DNA from: Anaerolineae bacterium
GTDB taxonomy: Bacteria > Chloroflexota > Anaerolineae > Aggregatilineales > Phototrophicaceae
NCBI GenBank assembly: GCA_020849765.1
Contig: JADLAY010000058.1
Location: 142,697 to 206,696, forward strand
Direction of reading: 5' to 3'
DNA: 64,000 bases
Shown here: positions 26,030 through 37,125 of the stretch, in pieces
How the letters are laid out: the number at the start of each line of letters is the position of its first letter
Numbering within the stretch: the first letter of the stretch is position 1
The notes under the pieces: generated by a model
Told to the model about the DNA's origin: nothing
The model's database searches: none
The model's input: only the letters and a program-made list of their open reading frames with translations
Position numbers and translations under genes: made by a program

Positions 26030-27502
26030 ATGTTACCCCACGACATCGACACTGCAGAAGAAGGTCTCGATCCGCAAGACTGGGACGCCATGCGGGCGCT
26101 CGGCCATAAGATGCTCGATGACCTGTTCGATCAATGGCGCGGCGTGCGCGACCGCCCGATCTGGCAGCCGATACCCGACGACGTCAAAGCCCGGCTGCAC
26201 GTGCCGCTGCCGCACGAGCCGCAGTCGCCCGAATCGATCTACGAAGACTACCTGCGCGACGTGCTGCAATACCCGATGGGCAACACGCATCCGCGCTTCT
26301 GGGGCTGGGTCATCGGCACCGGTACGCCGCTCGGCGTGCTGGCGGAGATGCTGGCGGCGGGCCTCAACCCGAACATGGGCGGCGGCGAACATGCCGCGGC
26401 TTACGTCGAAAGCCAGGTGATCGAGTGGTGTAAAGAGATGCTCGGCTATGCGCCGGATGCCAGCGGCCTGCTCGTCAGCGGCGGCTCGATGGCCAATCTC
26501 GTCGGGCTGACCGTCGCGCGCAATGCGATGGCCGGTTACAACATTCGTGCGGAAGGCGTTGGGGCATCGGCGCACAAGATGACGGTCTACACCTCGCGTG
26601 AGGTCCACAGCTCTGTTCAGCGCGGCGTCGAGATGCTCGGCCTCGGCTCGGACGCGCTGCGCTACATCCCTGTCAACGAAAAGCTGCAGATCGTGGTCGA
26701 GGCGCTCGAAGAGGCGCTGGCGCAGGACAAGGCCGCGGGCATGAAGCCGATCTGCATCGTCGGCAACGCGGGCACGGTCAACACCGGCGCTTTCGACGAT
26801 CTGAACGCGCTGGCCGATATCTGCGCGCGAGAGAATATCTGGTTCCACGTCGACGGGGCCTTCGGCGCGTTGGCCGCGCTGGCGCCGGAGCTGCGTCCGC
26901 TGGTCGACGGCATGACGCGCGCCGACTCGATCGCCTTCGACATGCACAAATGGATGTACATGCCCTATGAGATTGGCTGCACGCTCGTCCGTGACCGCAA
27001 GCGCCATTACGATGCCTTCACCCTGACGCCGGATTACCTGACCCACGCCGTGCGCGGCGCGGCGGCGGGCGAGATCTGGTTCAGCGATTACGGCATCCAG
27101 CTTTCGCGGGGCTTCCGGGCGCTCAAGGCCTGGATGTCGATCAAGGAACACGGTATCGACAAGTACGGGCGCATGATCCGCCAGAACGTCGAGCAGGCGC
27201 AGTATTTGGCCGATCTGGTCGACGCCGCGCCGGAACTCGAACGAATGGCGCCCGTCTCGCTCAACATCGTCTGCTTCCGCTACCGTGTCGACGGCATGAG
27301 CGACGAAGCGCTCAATGCGCTCAACGAGGAACTGCTGATCCGCATCCACGAACACGCCGTCGCCGTGCCGTCGTACACGCGGCTCAACGGGCGCTACGCC
27401 ATCCGCGTCGCCATCAGCAACCAGCGCAGCCGCCGCGAGGATTTCGATCTGTTCGTGCGCGAAACGCTGCGCCTGGGCCGCGCATTGGCCGCGGAAAACT
27501 GA
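26030..27502 (+). CDS. Pyridoxal-phosphate group II decarboxylase
   Basis: This 490-residue protein belongs to the glutamate/aromatic amino acid decarboxylase family. HPRFWGWVIGTGTPLGVLAEML, SGGSMANLVGLTVARN, VGNAGTVNTGAFDDL, WFHVDGAFGA and FDMHKWMYMPYEIGC (PLP lysine near residue 307) are all in place. The substrate, such as tyrosine, tryptophan or another amino acid, cannot be chosen from sequence. GAAGG at 26016-26020 is 9 bases before the ATG at 26030, which is why that start is preferred to 26021 or 25982. Confidence 0.9.
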   Translation: MLPHDIDTAEEGLDPQDWDAMRALGHKMLDDLFDQWRGVRDRPIWQPIPDDVKARLHVPLPHEPQSPESIYEDYLRDVLQYPMGNTHPRFWGWVIGTGTPLGVLAEMLAAGLNPNMGGGEHAAAYVESQVIEWCKEMLGYAPDASGLLVSGGSMANLVGLTVARNAMAGYNIRAEGVGASAHKMTVYTSREVHSSVQRGVEMLGLGSDALRYIPVNEKLQIVVEALEEALAQDKAAGMKPICIVGNAGTVNTGAFDDLNALADICARENIWFHVDGAFGALAALAPELRPLVDGMTRADSIAFDMHKWMYMPYEIGCTLVRDRKRHYDAFTLTPDYLTHAVRGAAAGEIWFSDYGIQLSRGFRALKAWMSIKEHGIDKYGRMIRQNVEQAQYLADLVDAAPELERMAPVSLNIVCFRYRVDGMSDEALNALNEELLIRIHEHAVAVPSYTRLNGRYAIRVAISNQRSRREDFDLFVRETLRLGRALAAEN

Positions 27503-27685
27503 TTACAGTGATTTGGCAGGGATCTCACGTGGCCGCCTGATGAAACGGCATCTGTAGGTGTGCCCACGACAGAAGGCGGCCACCTGAAATGGTTGGTATG
27601 GGGGGCAGCAGCCATGGCAAATCACCCTCACTAACTTAGCGTTAGTCTGCCTTGCTAGATGAATCAGAACTAGAGTTCTGGGAAA

Positions 27686-29443
27686 TTATTCGTGATCGTT
27701 GTGAGGATGATTTCGCGCAGCCTTTTCCAATCGCTGATCTACACCACTTAAGAATTCCCTCACTTCGGTTATGAAGTCGCTCATGCTTTCATCGGGGATC
27801 TGTGCGGAATGATGATGCTTGCTAAGGATACTCTCTAGCTGTTCCCACTGTTCATCTTGAATGAAGGCTTCTCCTTTAGGATGGTTTTTCGTAGGTTTTT
27901 TCTGTTCCATAGGTTCTTCCTGATTCGTGCCTGTAGCTGCCAGCTTTATGTCTTGGTAAACATAATCACAAATCTGGTTGCAGTGGCTTGGGTTTATCGT
28001 GGAGAGCTTTTTTGCAAATTCCAATTGAAGTAGCCATTTTTTCACTGTGACTCTATCCCAGTTTATAAGAAATTCTGCTGAAACATGGTCTTCTGGGCGG
28101 TTTGAATCTGGAAGCTCTTGACATTGACGACGTTCATACGCAGGTAGGCGTAGAAAGTCACTTGTATAGTAAGGCACAGATCGAGATGGGGCATACGTCA
28201 TGCGCTGTAATTCACGACTTTGCCGTTCTGTTTGGTCTCTATTTTGCTCGTTGGCCGATTTGTCCTTAGCTGTTTTGACTCGCCCTATGAACGGTTCTAG
28301 TTGCCGGCACATCATTTTAAGATAAGTTGCGAGATATTTCTTATTGCTTCGCAAGAATACTTGCTGGTTGCGTAGACAAACTTGAATCTTCCGCCTTATT
28401 CTCGCTTCTTCACCTTTGCTCGTTGCTCTTTCAAGATCCATCTCGAGTTGAAACACTGCCATTTTGAGTGATGGTTCGCTTTCTAATGTAGGTTTCTTAC
28501 AACTAGCCTGCTTTTGATTTGCTGAAGCGGGGTTCTCAGTCGGTGATTGTTCTTTTTTGGGGTCATTTTCAGCTATATCGTCAAAAGGCTTCCCATCGGG
28601 AAGTCTGGTACTTGTGTCGAAGATGGCGACTACAGCTCTAGCGAGAATATTACAACCGATCAACTGTGCTCCCGCCAAGTTTGCCAAATGTAGATTGGCG
28701 CCACGTAAGTCAGCGCCCACCAACCTTGCACCTGCTAGGTTTGCCATGTACAGATCAGCGCCACTCAGGTCGGCATAACTCAAATCGACATGATGCAAGA
28801 AGGCCCCCGCTAAATTAGCATTGTTCAGTTTAACGTGTCGTAAATTGTGATATCGAGAACTTGCTTCAAAATGAGTATCAAAACCCAGGTGAGCACCTTG
28901 AAGATTCGCTTCCGTTAAGTTGGCGTACTCAAGCGCCGGCGTTAGGAGCCAGCCACGTTCGTTTAGCTCGGCAACCGCGTTAATTGCCTGCGCATTGACA
29001 GTGCTGCCCATGAGCTTGATAAGCTGACGTTTGCGCCGCATTTCACTGTTGTGCCTAGTCAGAAAATCGATCACGATAACAGTAACAAGAATTCCGATTA
29101 TTTCGGATGTCAGATTCTCAAGTGGGTTTGATTCAACGACAATCTGTGGTGAGTCTGTCTTGGGACTACAATCTTCTTGCTTTGAAGCAGCGCAGGCCAT
29201 TGGCTGCAGAACATCCTCCCAAACAATAGTAGCAAACCAGCATAAACCGAACAGAGTAATAACGAGAAGCGAGGCATAGAGTGGATTTATTCGTAGCCCT
29301 AGCCAGATTTTTTGTCTGGCCCAACTTACCATTCTTTGAGGAATGGTGACAGACCACGTGACTAAGAAACTACACAACCGCTCAAAAAGGCGCGTCAAAC
29401 ATGTGCGAAGATCACAACGGAAATCACTGTGTGAATCGTTCAT
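27686..29443 (-). CDS. Membrane pentapeptide-repeat protein
   Basis: This 585-residue protein is unlike its neighbours: the DNA is visibly AT-richer and codons are different. Two hydrophobic segments (LYASLLVITLFGLCWFATIV; IIGILVTVIVIDFL) flank a loop, and the region about 168-265 has tandem A(D/N)LXX pentapeptides (ANLTEANLQG, ADLSGADLYMANLAGARLV, ADLRGANLHLANLAG), forming a right-handed beta-helix. The last 300 residues are charged and match nothing I know. The domain order resembles pentapeptide membrane proteins of accessory regions. A transferred gene is the best reading; a defence or stress role is only a guess. Confidence 0.82.
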   Translation of the reverse strand: MNDSHSDFRCDLRTCLTRLFERLCSFLVTWSVTIPQRMVSWARQKIWLGLRINPLYASLLVITLFGLCWFATIVWEDVLQPMACAASKQEDCSPKTDSPQIVVESNPLENLTSEIIGILVTVIVIDFLTRHNSEMRRKRQLIKLMGSTVNAQAINAVAELNERGWLLTPALEYANLTEANLQGAHLGFDTHFEASSRYHNLRHVKLNNANLAGAFLHHVDLSYADLSGADLYMANLAGARLVGADLRGANLHLANLAGAQLIGCNILARAVVAIFDTSTRLPDGKPFDDIAENDPKKEQSPTENPASANQKQASCKKPTLESEPSLKMAVFQLEMDLERATSKGEEARIRRKIQVCLRNQQVFLRSNKKYLATYLKMMCRQLEPFIGRVKTAKDKSANEQNRDQTERQSRELQRMTYAPSRSVPYYTSDFLRLPAYERRQCQELPDSNRPEDHVSAEFLINWDRVTVKKWLLQLEFAKKLSTINPSHCNQICDYVYQDIKLAATGTNQEEPMEQKKPTKNHPKGEAFIQDEQWEQLESILSKHHHSAQIPDESMSDFITEVREFLSGVDQRLEKAARNHPHNDHE

Positions 29444-29691
29444 AGTCGGATCTTGTTTGTTTGCTGTGAAAATATAAGGTCTTGACGAAGATAGCTAATA
29501 TTTAACTATGATCTAGCTGTGTTTTGTCACGGTTTCTCTATGTATTTCGTCTTTTCCTTCGCGAGGTTGAAGTCATGCGTTGATCAAAGAATCAAAGATC
29601 GCGAGGAATTTGCACGATCTAGAGACCAACTTGCTCGCAGATTAATCAGAAGACAAAACAGAGGGTTACGGTTCCGTGGTTTCTTGACGGT

Positions 29692-31179
<1,488 letters not shown>

Positions 31180-32137
31180 ATGTTCGGCCCCCCCTTGATC
31201 AGCAGCCCTGTCATCACCAGACCGTGTAGCCACCAGGGTGTCGTCGATTGGTAATGTTTGCGATAGAAGATCAGCATGGCGCGCCAGAACTCCATCTGCG
31301 CGCGTTGGCTTTGCCGACTTGCCGCGCGCTTGACGTGTTTCACCCTCACCTGGGGGTGATACATGATCTTCCAGCCCGCCGTCTTGATTCGGTACGCCCA
31401 ATCCAGATCCTCACCGTACATAAAAAAGACTTCGTCCAACAAGCCAGCCTGCGCAATCGCTTCACGCCGGACCTGCATGTACGCCCCGACCACCGAGTCG
31501 ACTTCCGTTTCGACGTCCGGGTCGAGATACGTCATATTATACCGCCCAAATCGAGGACTCTTTGGGAACAGCTTCGCCAGCCCCACGAAGTGATAAATGC
31601 TGACCAGCGGCGATGGAAACGAGCGGCGGCAGGCTTTGTCCAGGCTGCCATCGGGCAGCACCAGCTTTGGCCCGGCGACGCCCACCTCCGGCTGCTCGTC
31701 CATGAAGTGAACCATCTGGCAGAAGGCGTCCGGCGGCACTTCCGTATCCGGGTTGAGCAGCAGCGCGTAACGCGGCGCGTCCTCGGCCACGTCGTTCTGG
31801 CCGTGATAACCGAGCGCGCGCAGCCCGATGTTGTTGCCTTTGGGGTAGCCGACATTCTCCGGGCTTTCGATCAGGCGGACGCGGGGGAAATCACGTGCCA
31901 CCATCTCTGCGCTGCCGTCGGTCGAGGCGTTATCGACGACGACGACCATGAACGTGAAATCGCCCGTGCTGGCGTAGACCGTTTTCAGACATTTACGCAG
32001 CAGCTCGCACGTATTCCAGTTGACGATGACGATACCCAGGTCGAGCATTACCCTTCCTTACGATTCGGCGGCATTGTACCACAGCCAAATCACGGCGGGT
32101 GTTACGGTAGACCAACGGTTCGCCTGTGTTCGTCCAC

Positions 32138-32167
32138 AAAAAACGCCCGGCGTGGTGGCCGGGCGTT
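32138..32167 (-). terminator. Rho-independent terminator of the small surface-protein operon
   Basis: On the minus strand AACGCCCGGC pairs with GCCGGGCGTT over a six-base loop, followed by TTTTTT. It lies about 20 bases after the stop of the gene at 32189-32596 and would stop transcription before the GT2 gene. Confidence 0.9.
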
Positions 32168-32188
32168 CGCATGACAATCGAGCGTGAT

Positions 32189-32596
32189 TTACTTCTTGGG
32201 GCGGCCAAAACCGCCGCGTGAGGTGATGTTCGGATCGTCGTTTTGCGGACGACTGCTGGTGCTGCCGCGGGTACCGCTGTTGCCACTGCTGCCGCCCAAC
32301 GGCGGGAACAGGCCGCTGCGTTTGCGTCCGGGGAAGCTGCTGCCGCTCGATTGGCTGCCGCCCGACGTGGGGAACAGACTGCCGCCGCTGCGCTGCGTCG
32401 GCTCCGCCGGGCGCCCCATCGCGCCCCCGGACTGGATGTCCGGGTCGTCAATCGACGGGTTGTACGGCCCACGCCGTGGATAGCTGTTGCTGCCCGGATA
32501 ACCACCACCGCCCATCCGGCCCAGCATGCGCGACATCAGCGCGAAGCCGACCAGGACGAACACCGCCAGTAAACAGAGTGTGGTCACGTCTTGCAT
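32189..32596 (-). CDS. Small Gly/Ser-rich protein with an N-terminal membrane helix
   Basis: The 135-residue protein has one N-terminal hydrophobic segment (TLCLLAVFVLVGFALMSRML) followed by a disordered Gly, Ser, Pro and Arg-rich tail with NPSIDDPDIQSGGAMGRP and a near-repeat NDDPNITSRGGFGRP. No family was recognised. AGGAGG lies 7 bases before its ATG, almost at the stop of the preceding gene, so the two form an operon. It is probably membrane-anchored with the tail on one side; function unknown. Confidence 0.7.
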   Translation of the reverse strand: MQDVTTLCLLAVFVLVGFALMSRMLGRMGGGGYPGSNSYPRRGPYNPSIDDPDIQSGGAMGRPAEPTQRSGGSLFPTSGGSQSSGSSFPGRKRSGLFPPLGGSSGNSGTRGSTSSRPQNDDPNITSRGGFGRPKK

Positions 32597-32605
32597 GATA
32601 GCCTC

Positions 32606-33103
32606 CTAGTTAACTGTGAAGGAGACGGAACCGGCGGGGTTGCCGTTAACGAAGAACTCGGCTTCGTAGTTGCCGGGCTCGAAACCCCCGTCATGTTCGA
32701 ACACGAAGTTGATGCAGGTGGCGGGCAAGTCCGTATCGGCAGTGATCTCGTCCGTATCCTCAATGCCTTCATTGTTGAAATAGAGCCGGGCGAAAACGCC
32801 TGTCCCTTGCGGGATGTCCGTTTCGCGGGCGACGACGTAGATGCTGTCCGTCGGGGCGAAGCGTGAGGTGACCTCACCGGGGCAGCCGTCACGATCAACC
32901 GACTGCGCCGTCACGATCTGGCCCAATTGGATGGCGCTCGACGCGCTGTTGTCTGTCTGCGCAAGCGGTTGGGGCGTCGCCGTTGGTGTGGCTGCTGGGG
33001 TTTGCCCTTGATTACGCAGCAATAAGAAAGCAATGCCGACGACCACGAGGATGATAATGATAGTGCGGGTATCGAACTTGAACCCACCTTGCTGGTTTTG
33101 CAT
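32606..33103 (-). CDS. Anchored extracytoplasmic protein with a beta-sandwich-like domain
   Basis: The 165-residue protein has a cytoplasmic basic start, a hydrophobic helix (TIIIILVVVGIAFLLL), a Thr/Pro/Ala linker and a domain of about 110 residues (DSIYVVARETDIPQGTGVFA, EHDGGFEPGNYEAEFFVNG) that looks like an immunoglobulin-type sandwich. I do not recognise the family. It is the first gene of a two-gene operon with the Gly/Ser-rich protein and is preceded by a promoter at 33148-33176. Confidence 0.72.
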   Translation of the reverse strand: MQNQQGGFKFDTRTIIIILVVVGIAFLLLRNQGQTPAATPTATPQPLAQTDNSASSAIQLGQIVTAQSVDRDGCPGEVTSRFAPTDSIYVVARETDIPQGTGVFARLYFNNEGIEDTDEITADTDLPATCINFVFEHDGGFEPGNYEAEFFVNGNPAGSVSFTVN

Positions 33104-33147
33104 ACCGCCAGTTCCTTCTCCGGGTATGTTCCCTGACGCAAAGATGC

Positions 33148-33176
33148 ATTATATAAGTATAACAAAGCTCAATGAA
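33148..33176 (-). promoter_or_regulatory. Possible promoter of the 33103-32189 operon
   Basis: On the minus strand a perfect TATAAT -10 box (33148-33153) follows TTCATT (33171-33176) with a 17-base spacer. The -35 match is weak but the -10 is strong in this GC-rich DNA. Confidence 0.5.
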
Positions 33177-33248
33177 GTTGCATGGGTCATCTGGACAGGG
33201 CATGAGTCAGCCGAACAGACAGACTTTCATGCCCTGTAGGCTAGTGGT

Positions 33249-34151
33249 TTAGCGATCGTGCGTACCTTCGAGCTGGCGCAGTGCCAGCTCGTCGCGCTCC
33301 AGATTGCGCCTGCGGACGACCATCGTCACCAGGAACAGGGCCATCAACCCGAAGGCGACGACCAGACCGAGGATCAGATAGCCGCCGTTATCCGGCGTCA
33401 GGAAGAAGTCACGCACGACGGTGAAGACGGCCTCGTGGGCCGCGTCGACGGCCTCGCCGGGCGCGATCAGCACATCGGCAGTCGTCAGGCTGTCGCGATG
33501 CAGCGACGCATTGTAGACCTCACCGTCGAGGGTCAGGGCGGCGTTGAAGCTGGAATTCGCCTCGGAGTCGGCGCTCACGGAGTCAATCGTCGCGTCATTG
33601 TAGCCGAGCGCCGCCAGGGCGGTTTCCAGCGCGGCCCGCGCACTCGCCTCGTCGGCGACCGTCTCCTCCGTGCGCACGATCAGCGGCTGCACGCCGTCGG
33701 CACTCACGTACAGGATGACGTAGCTCTGCTCGCCGCTGCCCTGGACAAAAGCCGTCGCCGTTCTGCCATCGTCGAAGCTGTACAGGCGCTGCGTCCACGA
33801 GCCGAAGGTCAACCCTTGCGCTTCGCTGACGACCGGCGGGACATCTTGCGGGAGTTCCGCCAGCCCCAGCGCCTGAGCGACCGCTTCGTCTGGGTTGCTC
33901 GTCGCCACGCGTGTGCCAATGATCTGCGCGCCGATGGCGTCGTTCCTGAGCAGCGCATGGTTCGAATTGACCACGTTTGACCAACCCCGCGGGATCAGAA
34001 CGTTGTAACGCTCGGTCGGATGCGAATAGAAGGTCAGGACGTTGGCATCATCGGTGACGTCGCCTTCTTCGCCGTGGGCGAGGACGCCGACCGCCGCCAT
34101 CAGGCTGAGCAGGATAAAAAGGATAAGTGTGAGGCGCTTTGTGGTCGACAT
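33249..34151 (-). CDS. Extracytoplasmic protein with a CcmD-like C-terminal helix
   Basis: The 300-residue protein has a signal peptide (LTLILFILLSLMAAVGVLAHG), an unidentified extracellular domain of about 225 residues (YNVLIPRGWSNVVNS, GSWTQRLYSFDDGRTATAFV), and a last membrane helix with a basic end (NGGYLILGLVVAFGLMALFL, then VVRRRNLERDEL). The tail is like the small haem-export protein CcmD, and the gene starts in the stop codon of ccmC, where ccmD is often found. The fusion is inferred; another reading is a plain periplasmic protein with a generic anchor. Confidence 0.75.
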   Translation of the reverse strand: MSTTKRLTLILFILLSLMAAVGVLAHGEEGDVTDDANVLTFYSHPTERYNVLIPRGWSNVVNSNHALLRNDAIGAQIIGTRVATSNPDEAVAQALGLAELPQDVPPVVSEAQGLTFGSWTQRLYSFDDGRTATAFVQGSGEQSYVILYVSADGVQPLIVRTEETVADEASARAALETALAALGYNDATIDSVSADSEANSSFNAALTLDGEVYNASLHRDSLTTADVLIAPGEAVDAAHEAVFTVVRDFFLTPDNGGYLILGLVVAFGLMALFLVTMVVRRRNLERDELALRQLEGTHDR

Positions 34152-34936
34152 CAGGACTCCATCAATCTCATCTTGAGGGCGCGGATGCGATCCGCGTGAT
34201 TTTCCAGGCGAATACGGTGCCAGATCAACGTTATCGGCACCAGCATACCCCAGATGATAATGTTGATCCCCAGGGCAGCGCCGACGCCGGCGGTCGCCGC
34301 GAGTTCAAAACCACCCTCGGCCATCGTGTTCGCGGCGGCGTTCTCCGCCTGAGCGATGACGACCGGGTGGATCGTCGCCTCGACGATGCGCGGGATCATC
34401 AGCGTGATGATGGCCGTGGCGATGGCGAAAATGCCGTAGACGGCGGCGAAGCGGCGCCGCTGTTCCGGGTTTTCCATGCCCGCGCGCAGCATCAGGTAGG
34501 CTGCGTAGGTCAGCACCATGACCGCCTCAGCCGTCAGGCGCGGGTCCCAGTTCCACCACGTGTTCCAGATCGGCCGTGCCCAGATGGCGCCGGTCGTCAG
34601 GTTGATCAACGCCAGCACCAGCCCGACTTCGACGCCCGCCAGCGCCAGCGTATCCCAGCGGGGATTCCGCGTGCGCAGATAGAACAGGCCGCCGATCGTC
34701 GTCGCCGCGAAGGCGAAAAACGCGCCGAAGAAAGCGGGCATGTGGATGTAGAAGATGCGCTGCACGTCGCCCTGCTCGATCTCGGTGCCCGCATAGCCCA
34801 GCGCCATGTACAGACCGAGGATCACACCGGCGATCGTGAGGATCGTCAGCACCACCAACGCGCGCGGCATTGGTGCCTGCGTGATGACGGGGCCGGGCGG
34901 CAATTCCGCCGTGTCGATTGATTTGGTAGCTGCCAT
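34151..34936 (-). CDS. ccmC: Cytochrome c biogenesis haem-handling protein CcmC
   Basis: The 261-residue membrane protein has six or so hydrophobic helices and the tryptophan-rich haem motif WNTWWNWDPRLTAEAVMVL of the CcmC/CcsA family. RIFYIHMPAFFGAF is the conserved first histidine region and ATIHPVVIAQA the second. CcmC passes haem to the cytochrome c maturation pathway at the outer face of the membrane. No ccmA, ccmB, ccmE or ccmF is in the window, so it is either split from the main cluster or works with the downstream CcmD-like protein. Divergent from the toast-rack gene at 35132. Confidence 0.9.
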   Translation of the reverse strand: MAATKSIDTAELPPGPVITQAPMPRALVVLTILTIAGVILGLYMALGYAGTEIEQGDVQRIFYIHMPAFFGAFFAFAATTIGGLFYLRTRNPRWDTLALAGVEVGLVLALINLTTGAIWARPIWNTWWNWDPRLTAEAVMVLTYAAYLMLRAGMENPEQRRRFAAVYGIFAIATAIITLMIPRIVEATIHPVVIAQAENAAANTMAEGGFELAATAGVGAALGINIIIWGMLVPITLIWHRIRLENHADRIRALKMRLMES

Positions 34937-35131
34937 ACGTCTTGCTCCTCCCTTGCCACGGATTGACTGCTACAGGTGACCGAAAAGCGTAACACAGGGC
35001 CGTGAATTTTCAAGAATCTACAGAAACCTATAGAAAACTGAAGGTTCATTGCCCGCTTGCAACTTTGAAAATCGGGCCTGCGTATAGGAAACATGTAAAA
35101 CAGCGCGTCATTCATAAGGGGGATTGAAACA

Positions 35132-36151
35132 ATGACCGTTGAAAGGCGCAGCGCCACACAGTCGAATGGCACGTTTGTGGCGTTTATCTTGATCGGTGTG
35201 GGTGTCATCTGGTTGTTGGGGCAGTTGAACGTCCTGAGCGGGGCGAGTTTCGCCGTTCTATTCCGCTTGTGGCCGCTGATCCTGGTTGCGATCGGCATCA
35301 ATCTGCTCGTCGGCCGTGGCCACCCACAGGTGTCGACGTTGATCGGCATTGTCACCGTCGTCGTTTTCGTCGTGCTCATGCTGATCGGACCGTCGATCGG
35401 CCTGGCGCAGACGGTAGAAGCGCAGGAAGCTCAGTATCAGGAGCCGCTGGCGGGTGTCGAGAGCGCTAATGTCAACCTCGACCTGTCGGTTGCTGAAACG
35501 ACCATTCAGGCAGCCAGCGATTCGAGCAATCTGTTCGAGGCTGACCTGCGTTACCTGGGCGACGTGCGCTATCAGGCCGATGGTGAGGCGAACAAAGACA
35601 TCCGTCTGTGGACGGAAGGCCCCGTCTCGACCACCAACTTCTTCGGCTTCTGGCCCTTCGGCAATTTTGGTGATAACGACCTGCGCTGGGATATCAACCT
35701 CAGCCCGGACGTGCCGCTTGCGCTCGACATCAATGGCGGCGTTGGCAAGAACACCTTCAACCTGAGCGGCCTGGACATCACCAGCCTGAACATCCATGCC
35801 GGTGTCGGTGAAACGCACCTGACGCTCCCGGCGACCGATGGCGCATATCCGGTCACCGTCGATGGTGGCGTGGGCAGCACGGATGTTACGATTGTCGAAG
35901 GCGCGGCCCTGACATTGAACATTAATGGCGGCGTCGGCGAAGTAGTGATCGACATCCCTGAAAACGCGCCTGTCCGCCTGGAAGGCAACCAGGGGCTGGG
36001 CGGCGTCGATATCGGCAGCGCAGGGCTGAACGTCATGCGCCAGAGTGATAACGAAGGCGAGTGGCAAACGGAAGCCTATGCCGGTGCGAGCGAAGACGAG
36101 CGTATCGTCATCATCTTCAACGGCGGCGTCGGTGGGCTGCGTGTCCGCTAA
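35132..36151 (+). CDS. LiaF-like toast-rack membrane protein
   Basis: The 339-residue protein has an N-terminal membrane domain of the DUF5668/LiaF kind (FVAFILIGVGVIWLLGQLNV, RLWPLILVAIGINLLVGRGH, then VTVVVFVVLMLIGPSIGLA) and a C-terminal toast-rack domain of repeated beta-turns (LDINGGVGKN, IHAGVGETHL, VDGGVGSTDV, INGGVGEVVI, GGVGGLRV). Such proteins sit in the membrane and sense or relay envelope stress in other bacteria; that role is inferred here. The next gene is a soluble relative of its C-terminal domain. Confidence 0.8.
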   Translation: MTVERRSATQSNGTFVAFILIGVGVIWLLGQLNVLSGASFAVLFRLWPLILVAIGINLLVGRGHPQVSTLIGIVTVVVFVVLMLIGPSIGLAQTVEAQEAQYQEPLAGVESANVNLDLSVAETTIQAASDSSNLFEADLRYLGDVRYQADGEANKDIRLWTEGPVSTTNFFGFWPFGNFGDNDLRWDINLSPDVPLALDINGGVGKNTFNLSGLDITSLNIHAGVGETHLTLPATDGAYPVTVDGGVGSTDVTIVEGAALTLNINGGVGEVVIDIPENAPVRLEGNQGLGGVDIGSAGLNVMRQSDNEGEWQTEAYAGASEDERIVIIFNGGVGGLRVR

Positions 36152-36225
36152 GGCGGGCATCTCATCTCGCAGGCGACAGGGATAGTGTTAGCGATTGAAT
36201 TCACGAGAAAAGGCGAGGAAACATC

Positions 36226-37125
36226 ATGCCTGAAGAGAAGAACTACAAGACTGAATGGTCGTTCTCGTTCGAGAAGCTCGGCAGCGATATCGGCGGTTTC
36301 GTTCGCTCGCTCGGCATCGGCGACGAAGAAGCGATCAAAGAAGGCGAGTTCAGCGCACCGATTGACGGCGCGACGTCCGCCAAGGTCCGTCTCGATTTTT
36401 CGGTCGGCAAGTGCGACGTCCGCCCGCTGACCAATCTGGACAACCTGATCGAAGCCGAACTCACTTACGTCGGTGACATCAACTTCGTCGTCACCGGCGA
36501 GGCCGAGAAGAACGTCACCCTGAGCCAGCGCGCTGAGGCCGCGGACTGGGTGCGCAACGTCGTCGGCTGGATCGGTAGCCGCGGCGAACTGCACTGGGAC
36601 GTCGGTTTAGCGACGGAAGTCCCGATGCAGCTTGAGGTGCACAGCGGCGTCGGCGAAAGCAATTTCGACCTGAGCCAGATTCAGATGACGAGCGGCAGCA
36701 TCTACGCGGGTGCAGGTGAAGTCGATGTGAAACTGCCCGCCCGCAGCGAACGCTATGCCATGCGCATCAACTGCGGCGTCGGCGAAACTGACATCACTGT
36801 CCCGTCGGGCGCCAACGTCGACCTGAACGTCCATGGCGGTGCGGGCAAGGTCGAGCTCGATGTCGACGAGGGTGCGCAGGTTACCGCGCAGATCGACGGC
36901 GGCGTCGGCGAATGCCGCATCAAGCTGCCGGAAGGCGCTGCAGCCCACATCGAGGCCGAGAGCGGCGTCGGCGACCTCAAGTTCCCGTCGCGCTTCGCCC
37001 GCATCAGCGGCAGCGACGAATTCGTGAGCAAGAAGGGCGTCTGGGAAACCGCCGGTTACGCCGAAGCCACGACCAAGATCAACATCCGCTACAAGGGCGG
37101 CGTCGGCCAACTGGTCGTCAAGTAG
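36226..37125 (+). CDS. Toast-rack protein without membrane helices
   Basis: The 299-residue protein is paralogous to the C-terminal domain of the upstream gene: VRLDFSVGKCDVRPL, EVHSGVGESNFDLS, INCGVGETDIT, IDGGVGECRIK and ESGVGDLKF. It has no signal peptide or membrane helix, so it should be cytoplasmic. The start MPEEKNYKTEWSF is preceded by GGCGAGGAAACATC, a fair ribosome-binding site. Tandem order and 74-base spacing suggest one transcript, ended by the terminator at 37271. Function unknown. Confidence 0.75.
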   Translation: MPEEKNYKTEWSFSFEKLGSDIGGFVRSLGIGDEEAIKEGEFSAPIDGATSAKVRLDFSVGKCDVRPLTNLDNLIEAELTYVGDINFVVTGEAEKNVTLSQRAEAADWVRNVVGWIGSRGELHWDVGLATEVPMQLEVHSGVGESNFDLSQIQMTSGSIYAGAGEVDVKLPARSERYAMRINCGVGETDITVPSGANVDLNVHGGAGKVELDVDEGAQVTAQIDGGVGECRIKLPEGAAAHIEAESGVGDLKFPSRFARISGSDEFVSKKGVWETAGYAEATTKINIRYKGGVGQLVVK

